A stretch of DNA of 16,563 bases from Pleurotus djamor (lineage: Eukaryota > Basidiomycota > Agaricomycetes > Agaricales > Pleurotaceae). The notes under the pieces were generated by a model, which worked only from the letters and a program-made list of their open reading frames with translations, had not been told where the DNA came from and made no database searches. Below, piece after piece: positions 7,762 to 16,563 of this stretch. The DNA lies in the NCBI GenBank assembly GCA_029747585.1, contig JAPEVF010000967.1:1-16563 (forward strand), in the 5' to 3' direction. Numbering within the stretch: position 1 is the first letter of the stretch; each line of letters opens with the position of its first letter. The position numbers and the translations under genes are program-made.

Positions 7762-9086
7762 TCAGTTCTTCTCCGGGTCGTTCTTCTGACTAGAAGACTC
7801 CGAGAGAAGGAAACCAGGATGTGCAAAGTTGACAGCGTACATGGCAAGCACGACCATCATGCCATCAAGGACGTCTACCCCAAGCTTCAGCAAGGGTGCC
7901 TCAGAAGTGATAATGGGATACATACTGAAATAAACCTCTGTTGTTATAATACGACCTGTCCATCCATCAGCCAGTTCGATCGTTCGGTATATGGCCCTGG
8001 AGATGGGTAGGTGCGATGAGTACAGGCAACGATGTAGGTACCAATGGCTTACCGGATGAACAAGCAAAGCGTACTGAAGCCCAGCGCGTAACTCATTATC
8101 GTCAGTCGCTTTGTGAGCTCGCCTCGGGTAACCACAGACTCATTGGGGCCTTGGGTAACAACGCGAACGGGATGATCCTTGAGGTATCGTGTATAAAATT
8201 CAACGGCGCAGATAGCGTATACGGCGATGGCGACTGCGAACCGTCAGCGTTCAATTTTGGATATGAGGGCATGTGGAAGTAACGATGGACATACCCATTT
8301 GGAAGATAATTCCGCCCAGCATGACGTTACCTCCCTAAAAGCCGAAGTGAGTGACAGAAAGATACAGAGTGGGGAGCACATACAGTGCTCGGATCCCGGT
8401 CGGTGTTCACTGCGACGGAAGCCATACCCCCTCCGATGCCTTGGATAACCAGAGCAACGATATCCTAGAGTATGGGTGAGAGAAGAACGGGCATTGTGCG
8501 CGATTGACTTACACATGTGAGGAACACGGCGGTGTCTGGAATTCGATGACCGTGGTGAGAACGCAGTGATGTACACGCAGAAAGCTGTAAGCAACGTGGA
8601 ATACGCACACCACTTCGGACTGAGCCGGCTGTAAGCAGGACCGAGCTTAGCTATAATGCGCCCCAAGATAATGAAATTGGCGGCAACAAGAGGCGTAGGA
8701 CCAAGGATGGTCGCGCAAATTCTGGGCAAGGAACGTCGACATCAGTGACCGAGAGGGATTAGGAAGGTGACGAACTGAATCTGGAAAGCGTCACTATTTC
8801 TCGGCGAATAACTTGACCACAGCCTCCCAGCCCATCCCAATACCTCCAGTGCACCAGCCAGGCACGCTGTGGGGAACATCCACCAAGTGCGAAGCAACCC
8901 CGCTTGCACGGTATGTCCGACTAGATTTTCATAAGGTTAGAGCCCGACCCGCCAAGTTGCTTGTTTGAGCTTAGCCTACTTACGCGTGGACAGCCCGAAC
9001 AAAACGAGGAAGATGATCGCGACGTATGTTGTTGGGTAATACCCATATGGTGAGAGGTGGTGGCTAACGCGTTCAGCGTCGTCCAT
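7762..9086 (-). CDS. RTA1-like seven-transmembrane protein
   Basis: Minus-strand exons, in order: 9086-8984, 8920-8776, 8721-8609, 8535-8513, 8464-8384, 8334-8295, 8233-8053, 7996-7926, 7874-7762. All have GT-AG introns and matching phases, giving 289 aa, a usual length for the family. Family marks include YGYYPTTYVAIIFLVLFGLST at the N-terminus, GWAGRLWSS, AANFIILGRII, SRLSPKW, DIVALVIQGIGGGMAS, GGNVMLGGIIFQM, RTIELADGWTG, and the end VLDGMMVVLAMYAVNF followed by HPG. Several hydrophobic membrane segments are evident, with a short charged tail. RTA1-like proteins are fungal plasma-membrane proteins linked to resistance to membrane-active compounds such as 7-aminocholesterol and to phospholipid translocation; the exact transport activity of this member cannot be told. 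One exon is only 23 nt. Nothing in the sequence ties it to the nearby precursors, although a resistance role is an obvious thought. Confidence 0.92.
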
Positions 9087-9376
9087 GATGTGATGAAAGT
9101 TAAAGCCTGAAGAGTGAAGGCGAAGGAGGGACAAAAGGGCGACGAAATTTCGGTGCCTTATCTTATAATTGCTGCGGAGTTGTTCAAGGCGCACGTCTGG
9201 GTCTGGGATCCCCGACGGCTGATCGGGAACGACCCCGGGATGATTTGTTTTTGATGGACTGTTTCACCAACGTCATTTCTCCTCGAAGGCCCTGAGCAGC
9301 GAGATGATATGATATCTGATAACGGATAATCAAGCCGACTTTTTCAAGACGGGCTTTTTGAATCCGCGGAGTAATT
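9087..9376. other. Spacer upstream of the RTA1-like gene
   Basis: This 290-base spacer lies between the stop of the DUF6533-type gene and the start of the RTA1-like gene, both on the minus strand. It should hold the RTA1-like promoter. No clear TATA box or gene stands out. Confidence 0.4.
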
Positions 9377-10908
9377 TCAAGGGTGGACCAGTTCATCAAG
9401 CTCGAGTGGATGGTCCAAGGCTATTACGGGTTCCCGCAGTTCCCTCCTGGTATTGAGTAAGAGCCTGGTCGCTGCCACCGAGACCGAAGAGAACCCGAAA
9501 CCGAAGCTGATGAACATCTCGAGGTCCTGTGAAAGAAAGGTGTTTGGTGACCTGAGACCCATTGAACGAGGGGAGGAAGAACGTACAGGGAGGATGATCC
9601 ACGAAATAGCTAACGCGATATACGACAGGAGAATGCTAAGAGATCGAAGGGACCTGTGAGTGAATCGCCACTGTCGGCGAGACTGGGGAAGGTACTTACA
9701 CCACGAAGTATGCCACTGAATCGCGGGTGAACATTAAGACGAGACTTGACCCTTGAAACCCAATTCGCCGTTGTAGTTTCAGATGAAAGATCCCGCGAGC
9801 TAGGACTAGCAACAGAGCAGGAAAGTCAAATGATATCGCAGGTACACTGGAAATTCACATATAGCATCGGTCGAGTGAGTATGCTCAGGACAAATGTGCG
9901 TACAGTGTGAGATACAAATGACTTGTGTCGAACGGAGCGCACGCCGTCAAATCTGTGAGGGGAAGGCTGATCGCTAGAACCTTGGGAGCATGTCGGATCG
10001 TCACGTATATTTGAGAGCTAATGGTCGCGAGTAGCATCACTGCCAGGACGGCTCTTATTGCCCGCGAACGATTGTACATGGCGTAGATCCTGAGAGACAC
10101 GATGAGGTAGACAGGGACCAGGATCATGACACCTGTTTCAGCAGACGTGAGCAATAAGACGCGTCGAGGAAGTGGGGGACACACCAGAGATGACACTGAG
10201 ACGGTGTATCCAAGCTTCACCTAGACTTCGTCAACGACCAACGAAAGAAATTGTACACAAGGGCCTCACAGCTTTGGGCGATGGGTTAGTAATTGAATGT
10301 TAGGAGAAAGAGACAACTCACAACTATAAAGAGGGAAGTCATCAGTAAGGGATAGCGGGTAACTGAAACTAAATACACTCACGCGTTCAGAGCGTTTTGG
10401 TATAAAGACAGCTGCAAGTACATCAGATGCGTGGTCGAGTTCAACAAAATGGATGGAGGGCTTACCGATTGTATGGAAAATCTGCCATATAATGATTTGA
10501 TAGCGATTCTAAGGTCGGTGATCGTGTAAACGGAACACGCCAAGAGGATACGACATACATACGATGAAGAAAAGGATCGTAGGGTACGTCCATTGGCAAG
10601 TCTGAAGATGTGAGGATACAACACGAGTATTCGTTGGCTTCATTCTCACCCAAAAGAGTTGAACCTATGTAGGAAAGAATTGAATCGTGGGCTGCGGTCA
10701 GAAAATGCTGGACCAAGACTCATACATCGACTCACCTCATCAGGGAGAGTAACAAGGTATTCCCATAGCAAGAAAGTCAACGACGATACTACATTTACAC
10801 GATCAGTCACAGCGTCCCCTCGAGGGGACTGAACGACTCACATTGAACATACTGCGTCTTGTAGTAACTAGAATATCCCGAGACGATTTGGTCGATGATA
10901 GACAACAT
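9377..10908 (-). CDS. DUF6533-type multi-pass membrane protein
   Basis: Minus-strand exons read with confidence: 10908-10842, 10788-10736, 10664-10650, 10601-10563, 10508-10466, 10411-10383, then 10132-9904, 9846-9700, 9635-9587, 9526-9377. The stretch between 10382 and 10133 holds one more exon (including CEALVYNFFR, about 10275-10243), but its joins are uncertain; one frame-consistent choice uses a GTTGGT donor at 10242. The start MLSIIDQIVSGYSSYY is followed by LTFLLWEYLVTLPDE. FFINRY, SLRIYAMYNRSR, a SFDFPALLLV helix, TRDSVAYFVV and RLLLNTRREL also fit the DUF6533 family, which is common in agaricomycetes and of unknown function. About seven hydrophobic segments are visible. The last exon carries an acidic cytosolic-looking tail. 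It lies about 290 bases upstream of the RTA1-like gene on the same strand; no functional link is implied. Confidence 0.78.
10814..10829. repeat. Perfect 16-bp palindrome inside an intron
   Basis: GTCCCCTCGAGGGGAC is self-complementary and sits in the first intron (10841-10789) of the DUF6533-type gene, taking up about a third of it. It could fold into a short hairpin in the pre-mRNA. Confidence 0.7.
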
Positions 10909-10968
10909 GGAGCGGCATGGGGCGCTGCGCAAACGCTGGGGAAGAGTCACCCACTCTTCCAGATAGCC

Positions 10969-10982
10969 TTGGTATATATACT
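10969..10982 (-). promoter_or_regulatory. TATA-like element of the DUF6533-type gene
   Basis: TATATATA-type sequence on the minus strand lies about 65-70 bases upstream of the proposed ATG at 10908, a fitting distance for a core promoter. Confidence 0.5.
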
Positions 10983-11159
10983 GCCAATGAACCCACTCTG
11001 AGAACGACCTCGATGGGCGTTGGGCGGTCATCATTTTTTCCGGCGCTGGCGCAATGTCACCGGCTCTCCATGCATACCTCGGATGCCGGTTCCATTTGGA
11101 TTCCATTGACATTAATCACGTCATGAGATTAAGATGTGCTTGGGGAATGGAACCGTCAG

Positions 11160-11640
11160 ACGGTACTGAGCAATGCCTGATTCCCAGTGGTCTAGTCGTC
11201 AGGCCTGGCTAGGGCTGGGGGCAGAATTATCTCAAAATTTTGCCGGCAGCTGGCAGAATTTAGGTCCNAAAATTGGGGGTGGCAAAATTTGGCAGGGAGT
11301 GGCAAAAATGGCAAAAAAATATGGACATGTTTTTCGCGATTTCTTCCGTCCGGCGTCCACTACCTAGTAGTACCCATTGAACACACGGAAGAACGTTAGA
11401 AACCCACAGCTCTGAAGATCTAACAGCCCAACTCAGGGTTTCACTTTGCCCACCTAACTTGCCTAAATTTGCAAACTCTGTCGTCCACTGACCCTAGTGC
11501 TCCCTCTTTTCAAAGCCTTTTTGAGAATTGGAAATGGTAGAGCTACGTTGTCGTGAGTGAGACACCCGAGTTTGCTTTCACATTATTACGAGGCCGAAAC
11601 GGAGTGTAGGCTCGTTCTTATCATCTACTGTCCCCCGCAG
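11160..11640. other. Non-coding stretch with GGCAAAA-rich degenerate repeats
   Basis: From about 11220 to 11330 the words GGCAGAATT, GGCAAAATTTGG, GGCAAAAATGG and GGCAAAAAAAT recur at irregular short spacing, along with an N at 11268. The rest shows no coding signal. It may be the remains of a repetitive element, but no terminal repeats or target duplications are visible. Confidence 0.4.
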
Positions 11641-11836
11641 AAAATGCTTCGGTGCCTTGAGCTTGATCAGCGCCTTCTCCATCAGACTTCTTTTCCGCAT
11701 TCTTTCCGCTTTTTCTGCTTCTTTTCTCCCTTATCCGGTAAGTCATGGTCCTTTTCGGGACTATTTCGCCTTCTGGATCAGTTTCTGATCAGGGACTCTG
11801 NCTTCTTTTTCAAGCGAGCGAGCATTTTTGGCCAAA

Positions 11837-12020
11837 GTGCTTCTGTGCCTTGAGCTCGATCTGCGCTTTCCCCTCCACTCTCCCTCTACTCCCNAGCACT
11901 TTTCCCTCTGTGCTTCTGTGCCTTGAGCATGATCTGCGCATCCCACTCCCCTCACTCTCTACTCCCAGCACTCAGCCCTCTGTGCTTCTGTGAGTTGAGC
12001 TTGATCTGCGCTTTCCCTTT
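11837..12020. repeat. 72-bp minisatellite, about 2.5 copies
   Basis: Units beginning GTGCTTCTGTG start at 11837, 11910 and 11982. Each runs through a TTGAGC-GATCTGCGC core into a pyrimidine-rich tail with CTCTCTACTCCC and AGCACT. Spacing is 73 then 72; the extra base in the first is the N at 11894. A more diverged core (TGCTTCGGTGCCTTGAGC) occurs earlier at about 11645. Confidence 0.75.
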
Positions 12021-12029
12021 CCCCTATCC

Positions 12030-12610
12030 CCTCTCCCGAGCTCCTGTATCATTGCGCATTGTGTTAAATCAGTGTTTCCTTCACCTCCTCCCCTTACACC
12101 CCATTAATCCTCTTCTACTCCATGCATCGCATCGTTTCCATGTGCTTCATCTTTTTCCTTATCCTTCACATCCTGTCGTGTGTCTCGACGGGTTTCTTTT
12201 CGCGCCCGTACCTCGTATTTCTGGTTTGACTTTCTTTCCTGTCTTTGTGCTTCCGCAATATTAGGCACCTTACATCAAAGCTATGGCCGCTTCTGGTAAA
12301 AATCGAAGTCCGTACATTTCTGTCAGTTTCGTTTGCTTTGAAAGTGACAGACATGTGCTCTTTATACGCGTACAGCCGACGACACATCAGAGCAGTAGGC
12401 GCTGAATGGAACAACTATCATCCATTGTCAAGCCCCCCCCAGCGTTGATTGTATACGCACTACAGAAGCTTTGACACGACACGATAGCGAAGGTACAAGA
12501 AATAAACGAACAATTCATCCGTCAACGAGATATCTGGGCTTGAAGATTGCGCCAACTTGCAGCGTTACGCACCCACTCTTGTCCATGGAGTCCTCCGTTC
12601 ATCCCACAGC
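12030..12610. other. Pyrimidine-rich non-coding stretch
   Basis: This is a C/T-rich tail of the minisatellite area followed by ordinary unique sequence. Open frames on both strands are short and without recognisable content. I see no gene. Confidence 0.45.
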
Positions 12611-12619
12611 CGCTTCCTC

Positions 12620-12730
12620 CGTTGCAGGTTTGGATTTTGGGCGTCAGAGGGTGCAGAGCAGGTTTTCTTAGCGGTTTGAGTTCAAGTAAATGTCGTACAG
12701 AGGTTGGCTTGAAAGGGAGGGCATTCTACG
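12620..12730. repeat. Diverged copy of a dispersed repeat
   Basis: The stretch GCAGGTTTTCTTAGCGGTTT and what follows (12657-12725) resembles 14526-14595 (GCAGGTTTTTTCGGGATGGT), with the same order of later G-rich words. Similarity by eye is moderate, with small indels. Confidence 0.4.
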
Positions 12731-12739
12731 AGGGAGAAA

Positions 12740-14470
12740 CTTGAAGACGGAAGGATGGTGCGGCTACCACCCTGAAGATTTCGTCAGCGGAACCCTCCAT
12801 TCTTCAACACAGACCTTTTCTCTGAAATCAGACGAAACGACAGGTCCTCAACAATCCATCTACCAACTAGTACTGACCTAGCTCCCCTTCCATCCTGTGC
12901 TCCTCAGTACCTGATGCCCATGCCCTCCTTCTCCCCATTCTAACAGCCCCCCAGTCAGACTGTACAGGAAGGCACGCTCCTCTCGCTTGCTACCATACTC
13001 AAGATGATCAGAGGAATCTGCTGCCAGCCTCAATGTCGATTTCCCATGTTGCGGTTCGACTTGCTGTCATCCATCTAGGCCGCATTTGTTTCGCTGTGGC
13101 CCAACCCCACCCCCACGAATCCTAACTCTTTCCTCAAAGATCCACCGCCACAGCTGTTAGGAAAGCCGACTCCTCAACCACGCACCCAAACAATTTCAGA
13201 AATATGGACATTCCCTCCACCTCTATCCCTCTGTCACCACCAACCTTCAATCCATCTTTGCGCTGCTCGTCTACCTCCGTCATCATTGGTGGTTTCCCAT
13301 ATACTAGCTCCATTGAGCTTTTATTCTTTGTCTTCAGATTCGATGTCTCGCAGCATCAACATCCTTGATGACGAGCCCTGTCTGTTGATTTTCAACGTCG
13401 TGCACATCCATCTCCCTTTTCGAGGTTCCTGTCGTTGGGGAACCTAGGTTCGAATGGTTAACCATCTCGTGCTAACTCAAATGCTCCCTACCCCCTCATC
13501 ACGAGCTCGNTGCCTAGGTTGTACCTAACCCGCAGCCAGACGAAACTGTCGTCTGGATCTGCAACGGCTACGTAACATGCTCTGCGTCCTTGGTCTCCAA
13601 GCCAAGTCTCAGTCTCAGGACCGACGTTCCCATCGCTCACAGGGCGAATACAGAGCACAGAAACCTCAGCACGCCTTGCCTACTATTGACATCGCAAGTG
13701 GCTTATTGCTCCTCAACTGCTATGCGTGTCCCTCGTTTCAGTCATCGATTGGCTGTACATGGGCACATGGGCACCTCGTCTTCGGAGCCGATAGGTGCTG
13801 GTGGGAGGGTATACTCTAGTGTTGGTTTGGGCGAGGTCAGAACCGATGACGAAGCAGACGGCGTACCATCAACGCATGGCTACCGGTTCTTCCTTCCCTT
13901 CTCTTCTCTCAGCAACGACCTCATTGACTTGACATATCATTGCCGCTAAGTGTTACCACATCACACGATACCTGGTTGGAATCGTGTTCACGCTGGTCGA
14001 TTCGGCCCCCTCCGCTCGTGATGAAATCCCATTTCCCTCATAATTTGGACTCAAGCTCGGAGTCAACAACTCATCGCATTTACCTTGAGGAAGCCGTCAT
14101 CGATTATCGGGTGGCTTGGGTTCCTCGCCATCACAGGAAGCATCTGTGACTCTCGACCAATTAAATTTCAGACACTGTAGCCAAGCACCACCAAATATGT
14201 CTTTTTTCCCGCACGGCCACCTCCAACATCCGTCCCTCCTCAAAACTCCTTCCTTCGCTCATTCTGTATACTTCTCGACAACCCAGAGCCCTTCGAAGTC
14301 GCTGATAGCGGTATGAGTGCCATGGTGCGTGAAATTGTCCATTTCTTTCCCAGTTCTCTGACCGATAACATTGAATGACTTATCTCTAGGCTTCATCTCA
14401 TCCCAGCTTGCATCCCTATGCCAGCAGCTCTATGCTCCCAATCTCTCTACCTGAATTCCTTTTTCAAGCC
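12740..14470. other. Long gene-poor stretch
   Basis: About 1.7 kb, C/T-rich in parts, with an isolated N at 13510. Frames such as 13577-13819 and 13590-13949 overlap in different phases, have low-complexity composition and show no domain. I see no gene, RNA gene or element ends in it. Confidence 0.5.
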
Positions 14471-14479
14471 CTTCGTCGT

Positions 14480-14650
14480 CCTCTTCATCTCGGATTGGAA
14501 GATCTGGGAAGTTGGAAAGTTTAGGGCAGGTTTTTTCGGGATGGTTTGAGTTTGTGGTAGATGCCAATTAGAAGGAGGTTTGGTTTGGGATTGGTGGGAG
14601 GTGGTATTGAAGAAGTCGAAGAGAACATGGCGCTTCCACGAACGCGAAGA
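14480..14650. repeat. Diverged copy of a dispersed repeat
   Basis: It shares TCGGATTGGAAG followed by a G-rich stretch, and an end reading GTATTGAAGAAG then AACATGGCGCT, with the copy at 15216-15407. It is more diverged from the 15755-15950 copy. Confidence 0.45.
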
Positions 14651-15215
14651 TTGTCGTATCCCAGCGAACCTCAAGGTCATGCCTCAAGCAACCGCCTCTT
14701 TGTCGTTTCTCATGAGACGATCAGGTTCTCGGCGACCTACCCATCTACCACCAGCTATCCTCCCAGGATTCAGCGCCACCACCAACCACGTCCTCACCGC
14801 AATCTGTCTCATCCAGCACGCCCGTCGAGCGACGCGCCTATTCCATCCAAGAGGACTTGCTCCTCGTGCTCTCGCTTTCCTCCTTCGACCTGCAGTACGA
14901 TACAAGAGCGCAGGAAGACATGCTCCTCTCGTCACCTACGTTACTCAAGATCACCTAGAAAGCCTGCTACCGCCAGCGCTGTCGATATCACATACCACAC
15001 TTCGCTTTGCTGCCATCCAATGGTGATATTCCCATGGTCATGGCTCAAGCTCATCGTGCTGCGATGCTCGGCTTGGTCTAGGCGGGGATGAAGCTGTCTT
15101 GTGTAATCCATTGTGCGTAACCATTGCTCTTTGCTCAACTCTGCCTCCTCCAGCTTCTCTTCGGAAGCCTTCAGTACTTCAGTCTCAGCTCATGCATCTA
15201 TGTTAGCTACAGCCG
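14651..15215. other. Stretch between dispersed-repeat copies, with open but unsupported frames
   Basis: Two overlapping plus-strand frames (14561-15091 and 14580-15026) stay open here in different phases, both rich in Ser, Pro and Arg. Neither has a recognisable domain or convincing splice sites, and they begin inside a repeat copy. They may be chance frames or remains of a decayed coding element. Confidence 0.4.
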
Positions 15216-15407
15216 TCGCTTCAAAATGCTTAAGGCTTCGACAAGCTATCCTCTACGCGTCGGATTGGAAGGTCTTGGTCATAGGTCGGTCCAAGGCCGG
15301 TAACTGGGAAGGCAAATTGAAGTTGAACTGGATGCGGGGAGATTTGAGTTTGAGTTCATATTGAAGGAGACGCTGGAAGGTTTGAACATGGCGCTGCTAC
15401 GACCACC
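15216..15407. repeat. Dispersed repeat, copy B
   Basis: Begins TCGCTTCAAAATGCTTAAGG and aligns along its length with 15755-15950 (offset 539). Shared words include CTCTACRCGTC, AAGTTGAAC-GGATGC, YATTGA-GAAG-type sequence and ATGG-GCTG near the end. Confidence 0.65.
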
Positions 15408-15754
15408 CGGTCTGACCAGCACCGTCATGTCGTCCCTTTCCTCATGGCCATCCATCAAAACCTCGAGGAGAGCCAACCCACTTCGACCTACTCAAGGAAC
15501 ATGGACGTCATCTCCCCCTCCTCCTTCAACTTCTCATCCACAAGCACCCCTCATTGTCTTCGACCAACTGGCCACTGGTTGTCCCCTCCAGAATGGGTGT
15601 CAAGGACGCGCGTACTGGCCTTGATTTACCACCGGCTCATCTCAAGCCTTTGCATCCGGATCTCACAGGTGATAGCCTACAAAGATTTCCAACGTCATCC
15701 CTATGATCTTGCTCCCGTCATCTACATCAATTTCGAGCACTGAACGCCCTTCAA

Positions 15755-15950
15755 TCGCTTCAACATGCTTAAGGCTTTGATCTGCTACCCTCTACACGTC
15801 AGAACGAAGGACATGGAGACAGACCGGTTCATGGGGCTGGTTACTAGGGAGGTTCTAGTTCAAGTTGAACGGGATGCAGAGGGGGGTTCGAGGTGGAGTT
15901 GGTATTGACGAAGAAGCTCAGAGAGTCGAATATGGTGCTGTTGTGACCAG
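15755..15950. repeat. Dispersed repeat, copy C
   Basis: Begins TCGCTTCAACATGCTTAAGG and aligns with copy B at 15216-15407, with many substitutions and a few small gaps. The sequence after each copy also seems to match loosely at 15711-15740 and 16294-16323 (both read CC..T.TCTACAT.AA), which suggests a longer unit of about 540-580 bp. Confidence 0.6.
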
Positions 15951-16563
15951 ACTGCTTCGACAAAGTTAACTTGCCCATCCCTACCCGCCCGAATCTCCTG
16001 GCCTTGCTCCTAGTTTCACCACCACGATTTGTCCTCCACGATTTGTCGACCACCGCTCTACGACACACCAGCCAACTCAAGGAGTATGGTCTCTGACTGC
16101 CCCTCCACCTTCAGCCTCCCAGTCATCCGCTTTGGTCGTTGTCGTCAATCCACCTGTGCGCGTCCCTCATTTTTTATGTATGGGCGCCAAAGGATGCGCG
16201 TACAAGCTCTGGTCTGCCCCCAGACATCACGACGCGCTCCTCCCTCCTCTTCATACCTCAACTAGCCCGGGGCTGTAGGATGGATTATAGACCCTCTTCC
16301 CATTGTCTACATTAACCTAGAAGACCAAGACCTCTGTCTTCCGTGTTGCTCTGTCCATCAAAGTTCACAAAGATTCTCCCTATAACCCAGCTCATGGCTA
16401 TGTGTGGGCATGGTTAGCGGACTAGTTGTTGATCGCCGTCGTCTTACGGGGTCTGGCTTGCTCGTTTGCGAAGAGAGTGCTTTGTTCGTTGGTCGGCGGA
16501 TGGGAGGGGGTTTGATGGGAAAGCAAGTTGCTCAGGAACGAACTATCGGCCATGGGATTCAGT
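15951..16563. other. Gene-poor right end
   Basis: The sequence continues after copy C with no convincing reading frame. Frames at 16029-16265 plus and 15844-16080 minus overlap the repeat and have no recognisable content. The window ends without an identifiable element boundary. Confidence 0.4.

Noticed and set aside
11220..11330. Transposon end
   Set aside because: The GGCAAAA words are irregular, and no inverted or long terminal repeats, target duplications or transposase motifs were seen.
13447..13457. GGTTCGAATGG, like a tRNA B box
   Set aside because: It departs from the B-box ending, and no A box or acceptor-stem pairing was found around it.
14561..15091. 176-codon frame, and the overlapping 148-codon frame at 14580-15026
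   Set aside because: Both are Ser/Pro/Arg-rich, overlap in different phases, start in a repeat copy and lack a recognisable domain or splice pattern.

Overview
The window reads as nuclear DNA of a basidiomycete fungus, most likely an agaricomycete. Its genes are cut by many short GT-AG introns (about 47-75 nt). Three recognisable families point the same way: a basidiomycete-type kinase-like protein, an RTA1-like membrane protein and a DUF6533-type membrane protein. Five isolated N bases mark a draft assembly.

Layout. 1-616 (minus): 5' part of a protein-kinase-like gene that runs off the left edge. 1656-3058 (plus): a secreted precursor of 344 aa whose body is five near-identical 62-residue units. 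Each unit is exactly one exon and holds a twin CX3C-X12-CX3C motif, a proline linker and a KGKR site. 3579-5614 (plus): a multi-exon helical protein of unknown family. 6401-7361 (plus): a divergent paralogue of the repeat precursor (255 aa) with two twin-CX3C domains and Lys/Pro-rich linkers. 7762-9086 (minus): a complete nine-exon RTA1-like gene. 9377-10908 (minus): a DUF6533-type multi-pass membrane protein with a few unresolved splice sites. From about 11160 to the right end I find no convincing gene, only a GGCAAAA-rich patch, a 72-bp minisatellite and several copies of a diverged dispersed repeat.

The most interesting content is the pair of secreted precursors. They share a 74-nt signal-peptide exon, the same phase-2 first intron, a short acidic second exon, one cysteine domain per exon with phase-0 joins, an acidic C-terminus, and a nearly identical TATA/leader block at identical spacing. 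They look like an old tandem duplication now flanking an unrelated gene. The architecture predicts secretion, Kex2-type cleavage and release of several small disulfide-stapled helical-hairpin peptides. This resembles plant alpha-hairpinin precursors in pattern only; homology and function are not shown by the sequence.

Splice sites were read by eye. Models for the repeat precursor, its paralogue and the RTA1-like gene are phase-consistent throughout. The helical gene's 5' part and the middle of the DUF6533 gene are tentative.
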